From the NCBI RefSeq assembly GCF_018691265.1, contig NW_024881313.1:1326501-1390500 (forward strand): DNA of 64,000 nucleotides, read 5' to 3'. The position numbers and the translations under genes are program-made. Positions 1-55,398 of this stretch are shown here, one piece after another. The first letter of the stretch is position 1. Each line of letters opens with the position of its first letter. The stretch comes from Tyto alba. Its lineage: Eukaryota > Chordata > Aves > Strigiformes > Tytonidae. The notes under the pieces are model-generated. The model did no database searches. It saw only the letters and a list, made by a program, of their open reading frames with translations, and was not told the DNA's origin.

Positions 1-1185
1 CGGAGGTTTTTGTAACCACTGTTCAGATTAAACAGCCATCTAGATCTAGCCTCTGCTCAGAAAAGCAGATGGAGAAAACTCTGCCCTAGGATGGTGTCAA
101 CACTTTTTATTCATTGCTAGAAAATATGTTTGTGTTGGGGATATTGGAAGCCAGCTGCTGTTTTATAAAGTACATGTATATTTGCTGTTTGGAAATTGTA
201 AGCTGAATATAAAAAATCATTAAACCAAATTGCTATACACAAACCAGGGGCCTATGCAGAGCAACGTGAACACACATTCTCATTCTCTGAGAAACTGATT
301 GATAGTAGCCTGCAATGAACTTTCATTCTCTAATAACATTAAAAGGTAAAAGAAACTGTAATCGGAAAGATGGAGGTGAGTCTTGCATAAACAATGAAGG
401 AGCAGCAGGATTCAGTTTTAAATTTGCTGCAATACAAATCAGGACAAGCATCTGTTTAGAACAGCACTGAATCATTGAAATTACATGACCCAGCAGTCAA
501 AAGCAAAGAAAAACATTATTAGCGGTTTCATGCTTCCCTTTGCATGTAATCCTGCATAAACAATAGCTGCACAATTTTAAAATAAATAAACAAGCCACCT
601 CGGACAACTTTTGCAGCTCCAAAATACAAAAATAAAAGTTACCTTACAATCACTTGCAGGAAGCATTTTCCTAAACTTAAATTGAAGCAAACTGTTAAGA
701 CTTGATTAGAAAACCCTAGAACTTTTGAAAAGGTTTTTTTTCTGTGTGATTTAGAAAGCTTAAATCTGTCTTTCAAAGCAATTCAAATGCTCAGGTGTTC
801 CTGACAGCTTGCCTTGAGATTTTTTTAAAATACCAGTAGGATCTCTAATGACCAGCTACCACGCACGAGAACATATTTGTGTAACTCGCATAAACCAGCA
901 GCTCAGTCCCTAAAGTTTCTAGCCGACTGCACCGTTTAAGAGCTTGCTAGGGCTCTCTAGGGCATACTAAGCTTTCACATGTATACACAATAGATTCTTC
1001 ACAAAGGTCACAAAGCAGTCATAAATTTCAAAGGATATCGTACTCCTGGCACGTCAAACCTGCAAGCTATTCAGCTGCAAGTAAGATAGATCTTAACATA
1101 AAACAATCAGATTACAATTTATCTGCTATGTCTCCAGCTATAAAGATTTTTAAACTCTATACTTAAAAAATTTTAATAGCATTAC

Positions 1186-44033
<42,848 letters not shown>

Positions 44034-44153
44034 GCCTGCGGCGCGGCGGCAGCCGCCCGCCCGCCCGCCCGCCCGGCGCGGTGCGGAGCGGAGCGGCGCG
44101 GAGCGCCCGGCCCTGGGCCCTCCCCTTCGCCGCGCCGCCGCCGGCCGCTCCCC

Positions 44154-44177
44154 GGGGGGGGGGGGGGGGGGGGGGGG
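44154..44177. repeat. 24-base G run upstream of KAT2B start
   Basis: An uninterrupted run of 24 G on the plus strand (C on the KAT2B sense strand), 121-144 bp upstream of the start codon. It lies in the probable 5' UTR or core promoter and could form a G-quadruplex or i-motif. Confidence 0.9.
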
Positions 44178-45114
44178 AGCGGGAGGAGGGACCCGCCGCT
44201 CCGCGGGCGGCTCCTGCCCCGCCGGGCGGGGGGGGCCGGCACCCGCCTCCCGCCGCCGCGCACGGCGGGGGGGGCGCGCCCGGGTCCCTGCGCAGGGGCG
44301 GGCCGCGCCCTGCGCCCCCGCGGAGGGGGCGGCGGCCGCTGCGGGGCCGGGCCGGGCCGGGCGGGGCGGGGAGGCTGCGCGGAAAGTTGCCCGAGGAAGC
44401 GGCGGCGGCGGCTGCGCGCGGGGCCGGCCCCGCTCCTCGGCCCGCGGAGCTGCCGCCGCCGCCGCTCCCGCGCTACTTTGTGTGACTTAACTGGCGGCGC
44501 TCCCCGCTGTGCGCTTTGCAGCCACCTTTCAAGGATTCATTTACTTCCCCCCCCCCCCCCGATGATTTCCAACTCAGTATATAAATACTAACCGGTTTTA
44601 AGCACAGGAGAATTCAAAAACTCTGCTCGGTTCCTAGTGTCATCGTTTTGGGGCTTTCATTTTACTTTTTTTTTTTTTTTTCGTCCAGGAACGAGTGTTG
44701 ACAGCCGGTCAGTTTCTGTCTTAAAGGGGATTACCTTTTAACTGAAAGCTAAAGTTGAGTGAATGATCCCACCCCAGAAACGGCGCTCTACGCACAGAAG
44801 CAAGTGCCTCGGTTTTGGGGCAGTCACGCTGTTGCGCGTGTGTAAAAAAACGTGGCTCAGGTGTGAGAAACCACGAATGGCGATTCTCTAGCGCGGCACC
44901 AGGGTTTAAAAGGTTGGGATTGAGGCTGGCCGTTTGCGTGGGACCCACGCGGCCCTTTGAGGTGCAAACCCGGGGCGGCGGCGGGATGAGCTCGGGAGAG
45001 AATCCCGGCGCGCGCGCGTGGGGCTCCCGCAGCCGCAGGGGCCGAGCCGGCTGGCGCGAGGCGAGCGGAGGTGCCGCCGGGCGCGTGCGGGGTTGGGGGC
45101 GGGGGGAGGCGCTG

Positions 45115-45298
45115 CCTCAGCCGCCCCCCCCTTCTCCCCTCAGCCGCCCCCCCTCTCCCCTCAGCCGCCCCCCCCTCTCCCCTCAGCCGCCGCCCCCACT
45201 CCCCTCAGCCGACCCCCCCCTTCTCCCCTCAGACCCCCCCCTTCTCCCCTCAGCCGCCCCCCCTTCTCCCCTCAGCCGCCCCCCCTCTCCCCTCAGCT
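45115..45298 (+). repeat. Pyrimidine-rich minisatellite with repeated CCCCTCAG
   Basis: About nine imperfect 19-22-bp units built on TCTCCCCTCAGCCGCCCC at the outer edge of the CpG island. Units vary in the number of C and T. Each carries a pyrimidine tract followed by CAG. Confidence 0.93.
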
Positions 45299-45378
45299 GC
45301 CTAGCTCCTGGGGACATTTTCAGGCATAAGGTTATACGGCAACTTGGCACATTCGTGAAAAAATAGGAAAAAAATGTT

Positions 45379-45445
45379 GTAGCGTTTTCATGAAAAAGGG
45401 GGCTCGGGATTTTTAGGTAGGGTTTTTTTTTTTGTTTTGGTTTGG

Positions 45446-45492
<47 letters not shown>

Positions 45493-45500
45493 TTAATTAT
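45379..45500 (+). repeat. Poly-T and (TTTA)n microsatellite
   Basis: A T run near 45423-45433 followed by about twelve TTTA units at about 45446-45494. The stretch otherwise carries nothing recognisable. Confidence 0.93.
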
Positions 45501-45586
45501 TATTTTTGGCTGAGGTTTTCAAATCGAGTGGGGGGGGTTGGTCGCGGTAGGGTGGGAGCAGCCCCCCGCGCCCCTCCGCGGGGTGC

Positions 45587-45606
45587 GGGGGGGGGGGGGG
45601 GGGGGG
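45587..45606. repeat. 20-base G run
   Basis: An uninterrupted run of about 20 G in a second small GC-rich patch (45.53-45.71 kb) beside the CpG island. Confidence 0.88.
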
Positions 45607-45841
45607 TTGGTGCTGGGCTGCGCTCGGTGGCCGCGGCCGTAAAATGGCTGCGGCCGGTCCCGCCGGGGGAGCCGGCGGCTCCCAGGCTAATTAAAGGGGG
45701 GGGGGGGGAAGAATTAATCCAGTTGCTCTTAAGAGAGAATGATTTTTTTAAACATTTTTTTTCAACTGTTTGAATCATGTCTTACAATAACAAATAGCCG
45801 CTGTATGGTAACATGGTAACAGGCACCTCAGAAGCCCTTCG

Positions 45842-45846
<5 letters not shown>

Positions 45847-45879
<33 letters not shown>
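45847..45879 (+). repeat. 33-base T run
   Basis: A homopolymer of 33 T. No recognisable retroelement body adjoins it on either side, so it is a simple repeat and not clearly a retrotransposon tail. Confidence 0.93.
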
Positions 45880-45881
<2 letters not shown>

Positions 45882-46815
45882 GCCGGTTAGGTTTCCACTT
45901 GAAAATGAAACTGGTATTGTTTAGTTTCACTTTCAGCTTTCCCACTACTCTTCCTTCTCAGCAAAAGGAAAGAGCGCATCTGGAACAACATATTGACTCC
46001 TATAGACCGCTTCATGTCGATGCGTGAACATAGACTCTTAGTTTCCCTGGGAGCTGCTGTAGCCTTTACATCCCCCAATACGTTTTTCTTTTTTCCTTTT
46101 TTTTTCCCCAAATCACCAGCTTCTCCTTTAAACGGTAAGATAATGCTATTTAGCCCAGCATTAAGTTTGCACACCTGCGTGTAAATTAATTACAACTTTC
46201 AATTCTGAAAATACATTTACTATTTTCACACAGGGGAGTAATTCCACTGGTGTTTATTGGGCCACTCAGCGTGCATTTATGTCTGAAGCTGCACAGGCGA
46301 GTGTTCCCAGGATCACAGCCTGTACGAACAACTTCATTCTTTCACCTTATTCTTCAAGGTCCTTAACAGCCTGAAAAGTTTTTGCTTCCATTAAAGTAAA
46401 ATCAAGGATGAAAGTTGTTACGAAGCAGATACTGACTTTGGTTAAATGCCCAAATATTTGTTTACATTTTGTGGTGTGTTTATGAGGGTCTAATGGGAAA
46501 ACACTGCTGTACTGCATATAGTAAGGCACTGGTTAGTATAATGGCAAAAAATACTTTTACTGCAGTTCCTTCTTGAATCCTCAAGAGCACGGCTGTCTTA
46601 CAATACTATGTCTCTTTTTTTCCTTTTAACCTTGCTGCTCACCAGATAACCAGAACAGTTAATTCTACCAGCCCGTGGCTAGGGATACAGTTACTATAGT
46701 AACATTTACAAACACTCTACGCATGCAGAACCACTGCCTGCTACTGCAGAGGAGCAGCTTAGAAAGAAATCACTCTTTAACTGCAAATAGGTAAGTGTTT
46801 CTCTGTTGTTTGGTT

Positions 46816-46848
<33 letters not shown>

Positions 46849-49800
46849 CTTTAAGCCTCATTTCTAACTTTGTGCAAATATGTTGTTTAAAACACCAAGA
46901 AAAAAAGCTTGACTTCATCAAGAGCAGTTTCTCCAGTGACAGGTAAAATACTACATTCACAATTTTGGCAAGAATAAGGAATAAAAAGACCATTTGCCAG
47001 CTGGAAATATGGGACTATAACTTGGGCTGTGTTGACATGCAGCAGCTTCAGTGAATGTAGTTTGTCCAGGACAGGTTACGCTACGTTAGGAAAACCAAAA
47101 AATGGATGCTTTGACATAGGAGAGTATATATGTCATTCTCGATTTCAGATACCCAGGCTGGCTTTTTCTGCCAAGCGAATTTACAAGCAAGTACAGACTC
47201 ATTTTTTAATTGTAACGCATGCATAACTCTGGGCACAAAAGAGTCACTCTGGTGCTCATTTTTCATCATTAAACATGCACTATGAAGATATTAAATCAGA
47301 TTCAAACTCCAAGCATTGTCTGAAAAACCTTGGCCGCATTATTCAGTTTCTGTCCTTCGGGGCACATCAGTGGGTTTGCACAAGCCGAAGCGACTCCGAA
47401 CCCCGCGCTGGGCGAGCGCGGCTGGGAGCTGAGGGAGCCTGCCCGCCCGCTGCAGCTCCGCTCGCACTCGGGTGAGCTGCTGGGTCACTTTGGGTGCTCA
47501 GCTCGCACTCGGGTGAGCTGCTGGGTCACTTTGGGTGCTCCGCTGGCACTCGGGTGAGCTGCTGGGTCACTTTGGGTGCTCCGCTGGCACTCGGGTGAGC
47601 TGCTGGGTCACTTCGGGAAGACTACTCATCCGCATCGAATTAAGCAAGCCAGGAGCTGGGTGAGAGGCGAGTGCCAGCTCCTGTGATTCTCAGGTCTGTG
47701 CCAGGCTGCTGGCAGCCGTGAGGGGGTGCCCGCCCAGAGCCGGTGCTCCCAGGAGACCATCTCGGGTCTCACCTTTGTTGCTCTCGCCCGAATTCGCTGG
47801 GAACGCCCGGCAGGCTGAAGTGCGAGAGCGGGCGCGTTATTCCAGCAAAGGAAGTGCTTGCATTCTTGATGCCGAGTCACAAAAGAGGAAATTAAAATGC
47901 AGTTTAGGGCGTGCCTGACACCTGGTTATTACCTAGATGTCATTTAGGGATTTGGGGGCCTATCTCAGTCACAGAGTTTAAAGAATGACTCAACTAATAG
48001 CAGCCTACTGCTGAATGCCACCTCTCTGAGAGGGACCTCTCAGCCCCAGGCCGAGCTCTGGGAGCCCACCCTTACCCCCCATCCCCGCCTCCCAGCCTAG
48101 TTGGAGTGAGTGTGCTCTCTCCTTTTGTTCATGATGGGACTTTTCTCCTTCTCTCCCACCTGTTTTTACTCTTGCTATTCAATGCAAATGTGAAAAGCAG
48201 AGCTCTTGCCCCTCCAGGAAATTTCTCCGAGTATAGAATCCTATTGTGTCCTTTCATTAGCACATTTCTCGTGGGTGAAGTGGCCTCCCTCTTGGCCACC
48301 ACACGTTCAGGACTGCTATCAATATTTTATGAATCACTGAAAGTATTAACAGTACAAAAGTTTTGTTCATTATGCTGTCTCTAGCATCTTGTCAGCTTCC
48401 CATGGTGCTTACACATGGCTTTAATAATGCAGATGGCAGACCTTCCCACCAGGCCTTTGTCTGTTATTGGGAACCTCACACCCCAATTATCCAGTTTTTA
48501 AAGGAAAAAAATGTGAAAAAAAAAATAATGGAGAAAATGTCATTGCAAAGTTCAGGGCTGTTTTAGTAACAAAAAATCCTTGTTAGTGATGAAGCACTTA
48601 GCAGTTTTTATTCACTTCTTACCCATTGAATGCTCTTCTTGACTGCAGTCTTGATTTAACAAAAACCAAGTGAGAAAACTGAAGGCTGGGCTCACGCAGC
48701 ACCGGGCATTTACTGCCTTTGCCAGTAGAATGTGAAGTGTACGCGCCAAGTTCGGAAGGTGCTTGTTGAAGTTGTTTAGCCATCTGCAGTGGCTGCATAG
48801 GCTTGCGCTGTGTTATTTCACGGTAGTGAGAGGTCTAGTTTGATCTTAATGCAAACATGGGATGTACCGTCTTGTTTTCCCCTTACCTTTTCTTTCTTCT
48901 GCATCTCCCAGAAGTTTGTGGGGTTTTGGTTGGTTGGGTGGTTTTTTTTTAATTCCTTTCTAGAACATATTTTTCGCTTCTTCCTGCTACTTAACATGTG
49001 GCAGAGATCCCCACAGTTCTCTGGGACCCCACTCGGCGTACTCTGACTGTCTGTGTTCTGACAGTTTTCCTGACCACCCCATCCCCGCGTCGGGCAGGTC
49101 GGGCAGTGCTGGCAGCCTTACGGGCTGCAGCCCCCGGCCCCTGGCACAGCCTCAGCTGGCAGGGGTAGGAAGGAAGCAGCTGCCTCTCTGCTACCTGCAC
49201 CTGAGTAGCTGCTGACCTGCACCCCTGATAGGACACTGATTTAGATAATAAAACGCTGCATAGAAAATCCCCTTTATTTCTGTAAAATGAAGTTACACTG
49301 GCCTAAGCACATCTGGCCGTGCAAGCCCACTCCTGGGTCTTCTCCAAATCTGTGTGGGAGAGCACCTGGAAATCCTAAAGCTATGGACAAAACCACAAGC
49401 ACTTCCGTTAAACCACAGATACTAAACAGGTTAAAACCCTCTGTTTAGACCAACCATAACTGTGGTGTATATGGCTGGAAAAAGCAGAGGAACTCCAGGA
49501 GTAAAGCAGTAATCCCAGATGTGGGGTTTTGGGGTGAGGAAGGCAGGGTGTCACTGGGAGGAAAGCGCGGGAGGCACAGTTATCTTTGCTCACCTTCCTC
49601 TCCTGCCACTGCTTTCTCCTTGTGGGTTCCCATAACCTCCTGTGCCTCCCCTCCCATGCTGAGCCCAGCAGGCTTGCCATCCCCAATTGACCCTTCGTAC
49701 CCACTCCACCCCACGCAGGTACTTGGTGGGTTACAAACTCCTTCCTCTGCCCTGTCAAGACAGACCCAGCTGCCAACAACAGGTGCAAAGTATCTGGAGC

Positions 49801-52800
49801 GTAGAAAGAGCTGGTTTTGCCATTTTTTTTGCTATTCCCATTTCCCAGATTGATGCTTCCTCCCAGCTGAGGAGCTGCACCTCTGCCCAAGCAGACAGTG
49901 TCACAAATTACAATTCTCACTTATGGCAACCTAATGATGGGGACCCTTTCCACTTGATAGGGTGACATAAAACCAGTCGGCCTGGAATCCCAGGATTCCA
50001 GTTTTGGGCAACACTTAAGAAGGTAAATAAGGAGACTAATTATCTTAATGTATTCCATAATTATTTAGATTATTAATCACTTCCTTCTTTCTTGCCTATT
50101 ATCAGGTCTAGGTGTAGGAGTGTTCCCAAGTCCCAAAGGCAGGCTCTGCCCCTCGCACGCTCCTGTGACTCACCAGGTTCATCTTTATTTCTTCCCACAC
50201 CTTCCATAACAAGGCTTCCTTGAAGCAGCATCATTGCCTCTGGGGATACAGTGCGTAGGGTACTACACACACCTGAGTTGACTCACCTGGTGGAAGATGT
50301 CTTGCTCCTTCCTCTGCAGGTGGTTTTGGAGACGCAAAGGGGCAGCCCTGCTAAAAGGGGTGGAATGTGTAGGGCACGGCTGCTGGGTTATCAAATCAGT
50401 TTGTCTTTTCAGGCAGAGTTTTTTGGAGGTCGCTTATGCATTTAATAAAGGCTACATAAAGTTTTTCACACACGACATAAGCTCTTCACTGCGTTGGCTG
50501 CAGGCGACCGTGCAAAACTGGGACCTGGTAAGACCAGCCCCTGCCCAGGTGACAGCCTTTGCCCACCCGGGGCTGGGCCACAGGGCACGCCCCACGCCAT
50601 ACCACCAAGCTGCACCATGGCCAAAGCCACAGCCCCACTGGCCACCCGTGGTGGCTCCTGGCCAGGGCCCTGCCGCAGCGATGCCGAGAGTCCCTGCCGT
50701 GCTTTCTGTACACAGGTGTGACGCATTCGCAAACAATTTTCCAGGAGAGGTGTTGCTGCTAAACCGTGCGATGGGCTGAGGGGAGGGAAATCAGTCAGGA
50801 GGAGAGGAGCAGGGCAGAATGCATGGAGGCAACAAAGCCATGCCGGGGCATCTCAGGCATGTGAGAAGAGGGGGCCGAGAGAGAAGCACTGGCTGGGGCG
50901 TGAGCAGAGGGAAGGCATGGCAAAAATTAAAGCAGGGAAGAAAGAAATGGCAGGCAAGGAAGCCACTACTCATTCAGCAAGAATTTGCAGCATTGGACCC
51001 TGTTTATATGTATTAGCTGATAATATTGTGATGAGAAGCGAAGCTCAGGGAGACTGTGACCTCCATTTTATGTCCCACAGCCATTCTCTGCCTCCTCCTG
51101 TCACCCACGGGCAGGCAGGCATCTTCCCCGTGCTGGTTTCAGCATCCATAATAGTCATAGTTTTCTAAGATCACAAGTATGTAGCAAATAATTAAAAAAA
51201 AAAAAAAATCTTACAGAGGAATGAGTTCAGGACTAGAGATGGTGTAAGTTAAGTGGTGACTGTGACAAAGGTGAGTGAGGAAGAAGCACACTCTGGGTGG
51301 AGGCAGCAATGACATGCATCAGAGGGAGATGACTGCATAGGGGACTCCTCTGTTTGGATACGGATCAGATCCTGGGTCCTCAAAGCTCAATTAATGACAT
51401 CTTCACAAATTAAAAAAATTAGATTGTAGTGCCAAATTGCAGAAACAGAAAATAATCTCAACCTTGCTATATGAACAGCAAGCAACTCCAAGTGCCACAG
51501 CTAGATAAGGTTGCCAGAAATATGAGATTTACTGGGCTGGTGGTATCCTCTGCCACACAGGTCCCTGGCCTGCAGCCTTGTGCTCTGCCTCAGTTCCACC
51601 CCTCACACACAGGGCAGCGTATGGCAGAGGTGAAGCAGCCTCCCTTGCCTAGTAGGAGGCTCTATGTTGTGACACAAGCAGTAAACACAATTTTTGCCCT
51701 TGAAAATGTGTACAGTCTCAAACTGTGGTTCACTCCCCATTTTTCTACATCTTCTAATTTTTTTTACCTGCTTCTATTTTTAACTCAGAAAACAGTGCTG
51801 AGTTTTGGCTTCCTAAGTAGGCACAGGGAAACTACAGCGAGCTAGACAGCTGAATTTTATCTTTCACTCTCTGAGGCTGAGCACACTTTATCTTCGTGTG
51901 TTGTGTTGTCAGTATCTCACTGTTATCCTTTAACCTGACAGCAAAAAAACTTGGGAGTCTGTGTCTGCTCCTGATGGGCGAAATGTAAGGAGAGAAGGAA
52001 ATACCAACTAATCTTTTTACTTCATAAGAGATCAACAAATGAAATGTTTCCTTTTCATTTTTACAAGTTTTTTAGCTATTAACATAAGCAGTGTATGCAT
52101 ACTATAACAAATTAACATCAAGACTACCCTTTTAATAATTATGAGCAAAATGATCGCCACCAAAGAGTTGTAGCATATCTTGTTATTCTACATGAATTAT
52201 TACGTATATTATCCTGGTTACTTATACACTGTAATGAAGTGGGACTGTTTTGGTGCTCCGAAATTGTGATTTGTTAGCACATACACCCACTTGCAGAGAT
52301 ATAACCATCTATGAAGTATGTTATGAATGAAGCTTACTGAGGTTAAACTAACATTTTGTTGAACATTTTCAATTTCCTGTCTCTAATCCAAGGGGCTTTC
52401 ATATGTACTACATGTAAAATGGGTTCATATTTAAAAGGCTGACAAAAAGCTTACCATATTTCTCCGTATGTATTAGTCCTGAATTTTCTCATGCCTGAAC
52501 GCACCATCGTGATGACAGCAGTGAAAAGGTTTGTGCGATCTCCCAGTCACAAATTCAAACTATCCAGAGAAGGAAAAGGGCTCTGCACAAGCCTATCTTT
52601 CACTGCTATTTTAACCACGTGCCTCCTTATCTTGCCCCACTAAAGTAATGCAGCATTTCTAAAGGAAGGTGATGCTCACCTTTCGTAAAGATGGACTTTC
52701 CCATAAACTGATCCTACAGCAGATTGAGAGCTGTAGCTACTTGCAAGCTCACCTCTGCAAGGACAAGGTATGCTAACTACAGTGTCATAAAGGTTTTTTG

Positions 52801-53920
52801 AGTGCTATCACCCTCCACTGAAGTGACCGATTATAAAATTTTAAAAAGAAAATCTAGCTCAGCTGACCCGAGGCATTTGATTCTTTAAAATGTATTAACT
52901 GGAGCTGGAAGGGGTTGTGGCTTTCTCTTTTAATGCTCTTGTAATTCTAAAACTGTTGAAGGAATTTTGTCAAACTGTCACCACAGGAAAAAAGTGCATG
53001 CCTTGAAAAACAAATTATGGAAACACTTACAATGCAGAGGTGATGAACAGAAATGCTGAGAGAGAAGAAAATATACTTCCCAGCTGAAATGCTGGAAGAG
53101 ACAACAGCTGCAAAATAGTTACTTTAAGGTGTGACTTTATCAAGTTTAAAGAGAGCCCCAGAAAATGAATGAGGTTGAAACAGGATGAAATTACCAAAGG
53201 CTACTCTCTTAATGATGCTGTGGGATATTACCACTGCTAAACCACAGCCGTTTGCCCCGGTGGTGGATTAACAGCAATTAACAATAGTCACTGAAAGTCA
53301 GAAATCTCAGAAGAGAGAATACAGTAAAAACCTGTAACGTATGATGAATTTTTTGTCTGATACTTCTCATCCATACACACATAAATACTAAACAAATAAA
53401 CCAAACTTCATAAACAAACACTATGTTTTCATACTTAGTAGACAGATGATGTATAGGCTGGCAAGCTGAGCTTCCCAGGTGGCGTCAGGATTTTGTGTTA
53501 CGGTGTCTGTACAGGTATGTTATGTACTGATCTAGGGCGGAAAGGATGTTACACAGGCAGCTGCACATCACCTTACAGGCCACAGCAGCCTTTCGAACAA
53601 AATGATGTCTAAGCTGTATTGGTATTTCCTCTGTATGTTATATACCTGTTTGCTTACCCATCTCAAGTTATAGGCAGAATTATTAGTGCTGCTATCAACA
53701 GGATTGCCTCATGTTTTCGTTAACTTAAAACTTGCCAGATATTAATTGTTCCTACTGAAATTTTCCAAGCCTGAAGCAGAATCATTTGAAGTACCGGGCA
53801 ATATGGTTTAGATGTTTCTGAGAATGTGATTTGAAAAAATACGCTGTTTTGCTTGCATTAAATGAAAATTCTAATAACTATTTCATAGAGAAGCTCTAAG
53901 ACTGTCAGGTTTTAAACCAG
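45880..53920. other. Intergenic DNA between KAT2B and PP2D1
   Basis: Apart from the 41-bp array and T/A homopolymers I recognise no gene. Moderately GC-rich stretches at about 49.0-49.2, 49.5-49.8 and 50.5-50.9 kb give overlapping open frames on both strands, which is typical of base composition. None resembles a known protein or shows matched splice sites. Noncoding transcripts from the CpG island or a distal enhancer cannot be excluded. Confidence 0.6.
47461..47617 (+). repeat. 41-bp tandem repeat, about 3.8 copies
   Basis: Units start at 47461, 47502, 47543 and 47584. Each begins CT(C/G)GCACTCGGGTGAGCTG. Units are almost identical, so the array is young. The region around it (47.3-47.9 kb) is GC-richer than the flanks. 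Confidence 0.95.
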
Positions 53921-53989
53921 GCCTTGGAAATTTGGCTGAGACGGCATCAGTGGTGCAGCTGTTGTCATTTTTGTAAATTTACCCAAATC

Positions 53990-54690
53990 AAAGATACAGT
54001 ATTTAAAAAGCAGCATCAGCTTGCCGGTGCCGAGTGGGCCAGTGCTCGGGGGCTGGATTGGGGCACGGAGTGCAGAGAGTGCCTCACCACGACCTACTCC
54101 ACAGCTCCGACTCTTGGGTTAGCAGCCCCAGGTGCCCGACCCAAGAACAGCCTCCTATTTCATCTTGGCTCTCAGTACTCCCTTTGCTGATGGCAGCAAG
54201 CTGAAAGTGTCTCTACATGCACGTACCCCCATCACAGCAGGAGTGGTGCTCGAAAGTAGATGTTCAAGAGAATGCCTGTGTGGGGCTGGAGAGTCCCCGG
54301 ACTCCGGAGGGAACACAGCACCGAGGAACAAGAATGAGGAGACAGACGGGGCTCGAAAGGGAGACTGGGACGAGGAGAGGAAGTGGGAGAAAGCAGATGT
54401 GTGGGGACAGGAGGGGCTTGCTTTGGCTGGAGAACAGGCAGAGGCACTTCTGCAGACCGGACCCTTTGGTGCCTTTACACTACCTGGCCTTGATTCCGCG
54501 TTTTCAGCCTCGCTGCTCCTCCGTGAGCTCTGTCGCAAGGCGCGACTCCCCGTCCATCCCGATGGCTGGAGAAGGCGGAGAGCACGTGTGGCTGTGCGCG
54601 GGTCGCACAGCTCAAGGAACAGGGGTGTTCCCCACACACCTGACAGCTCAAACACCGCTCGGCCCACTTCGTAATACTTCTGTATTAAAG
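53990..54690. promoter_or_regulatory. CpG-rich patch, possible PP2D1 promoter or first exon
   Basis: A 0.7-kb stretch clearly richer in GC and CpG than its flanks, with a CACGTG E-box near 54584. It lies about 1.6-2.3 kb upstream of the first PP2D1 coding exon, on the correct side to supply its promoter or a 5' exon. Open frames on both strands are likely composition effects. The function is inferred from position only. Confidence 0.3.
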
Positions 54691-54812
54691 GAACGTGAAC
54701 ATTGAAAACTAGCTCTCATAAGCAAGAAATCCAACAAATTGTCCACATAAACGTAATTTATCTCTAGTGTGCCTAAATACAATGGTATAAAACAACTTGA
54801 ATTTTTTCCAGT

Positions 54813-55398
54813 TGTCCTGGTTTGGGCTGGAATAATGTTCCTTTCTGGTAACTAGAAGAGTGCTGTGTTTTGGATTCAGCACTGGGTTTGGTATGAGAAG
54901 AATGCTGATAGCACACTGGTGTTTTGGCTGCTACTGAGACTTCAAGGACTCTCTGACTCCCCGTGTCCTGCCCGTGCGCAAGAAGCGGGGAGGGAGCACG
55001 GCCAGAGCACCAAACCCAAACTGGCCAGTGAAATATTCCATATCATGGAACGTCATGCTCACTACATAGAGGGGGGGTGATCAGGAAGGGGCTCGCTCTC
55101 TCTCTCTCTCTCTTTCACTTGTGGTATTGCGATTGCAGGATCTTGGTATTTTGGGATCACTCGCCGGGAACAGGCTGGGGGTTGGTCAGCAGGTGGTGAG
55201 CAATTGCATTGTGCATTGCCCGTTTGTATTTTCTACTGCTGTCATTGTTTTCATTTTATTACCGTTACTAAACTGTTTCTATCTCAGCCTGAGAGTCTCC
55301 CTTTACCCCTCTGATTCTTCCCCCATTCCCAGGTTGGGGGGGAGGGTGGGTGAGCAGCTGTGGGGTGGTAGGCTGCTGACCAGGCTCAAACCACGACA
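54813..55398 (+). mobile_element. Solo LTR copy 2, complete
   Basis: It begins TGTCCTGGTTTGGGCTGG and ends CTCAAACCACGACA. Flanks CCAGT and TCAGT form a 5-bp target duplication with one mismatch. It contains a short (CT)n tract at about 55093-55113. It lies about 0.9 kb upstream of the first recognised PP2D1 coding exon, in the same orientation as PP2D1. Confidence 0.9.

Noticed and set aside
1..1185. Possible location of the final KAT2B exon(s)
   Set aside because: A read of the minus strand shows none of the expected bromodomain C-terminal motifs, so the terminal coding sequence must be further left.
50297..50779. 160-codon open frame and several overlapping frames near 50.5 kb
   Set aside because: Five overlapping frames on both strands in the same GC-richer patch, no splice structure and no recognisable motifs.
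54132..54674. 180- and 170-codon open frames on opposite strands
   Set aside because: They are mutually antisense in a CpG-rich patch, with low-complexity composition and no domain. They are treated as a compositional effect.
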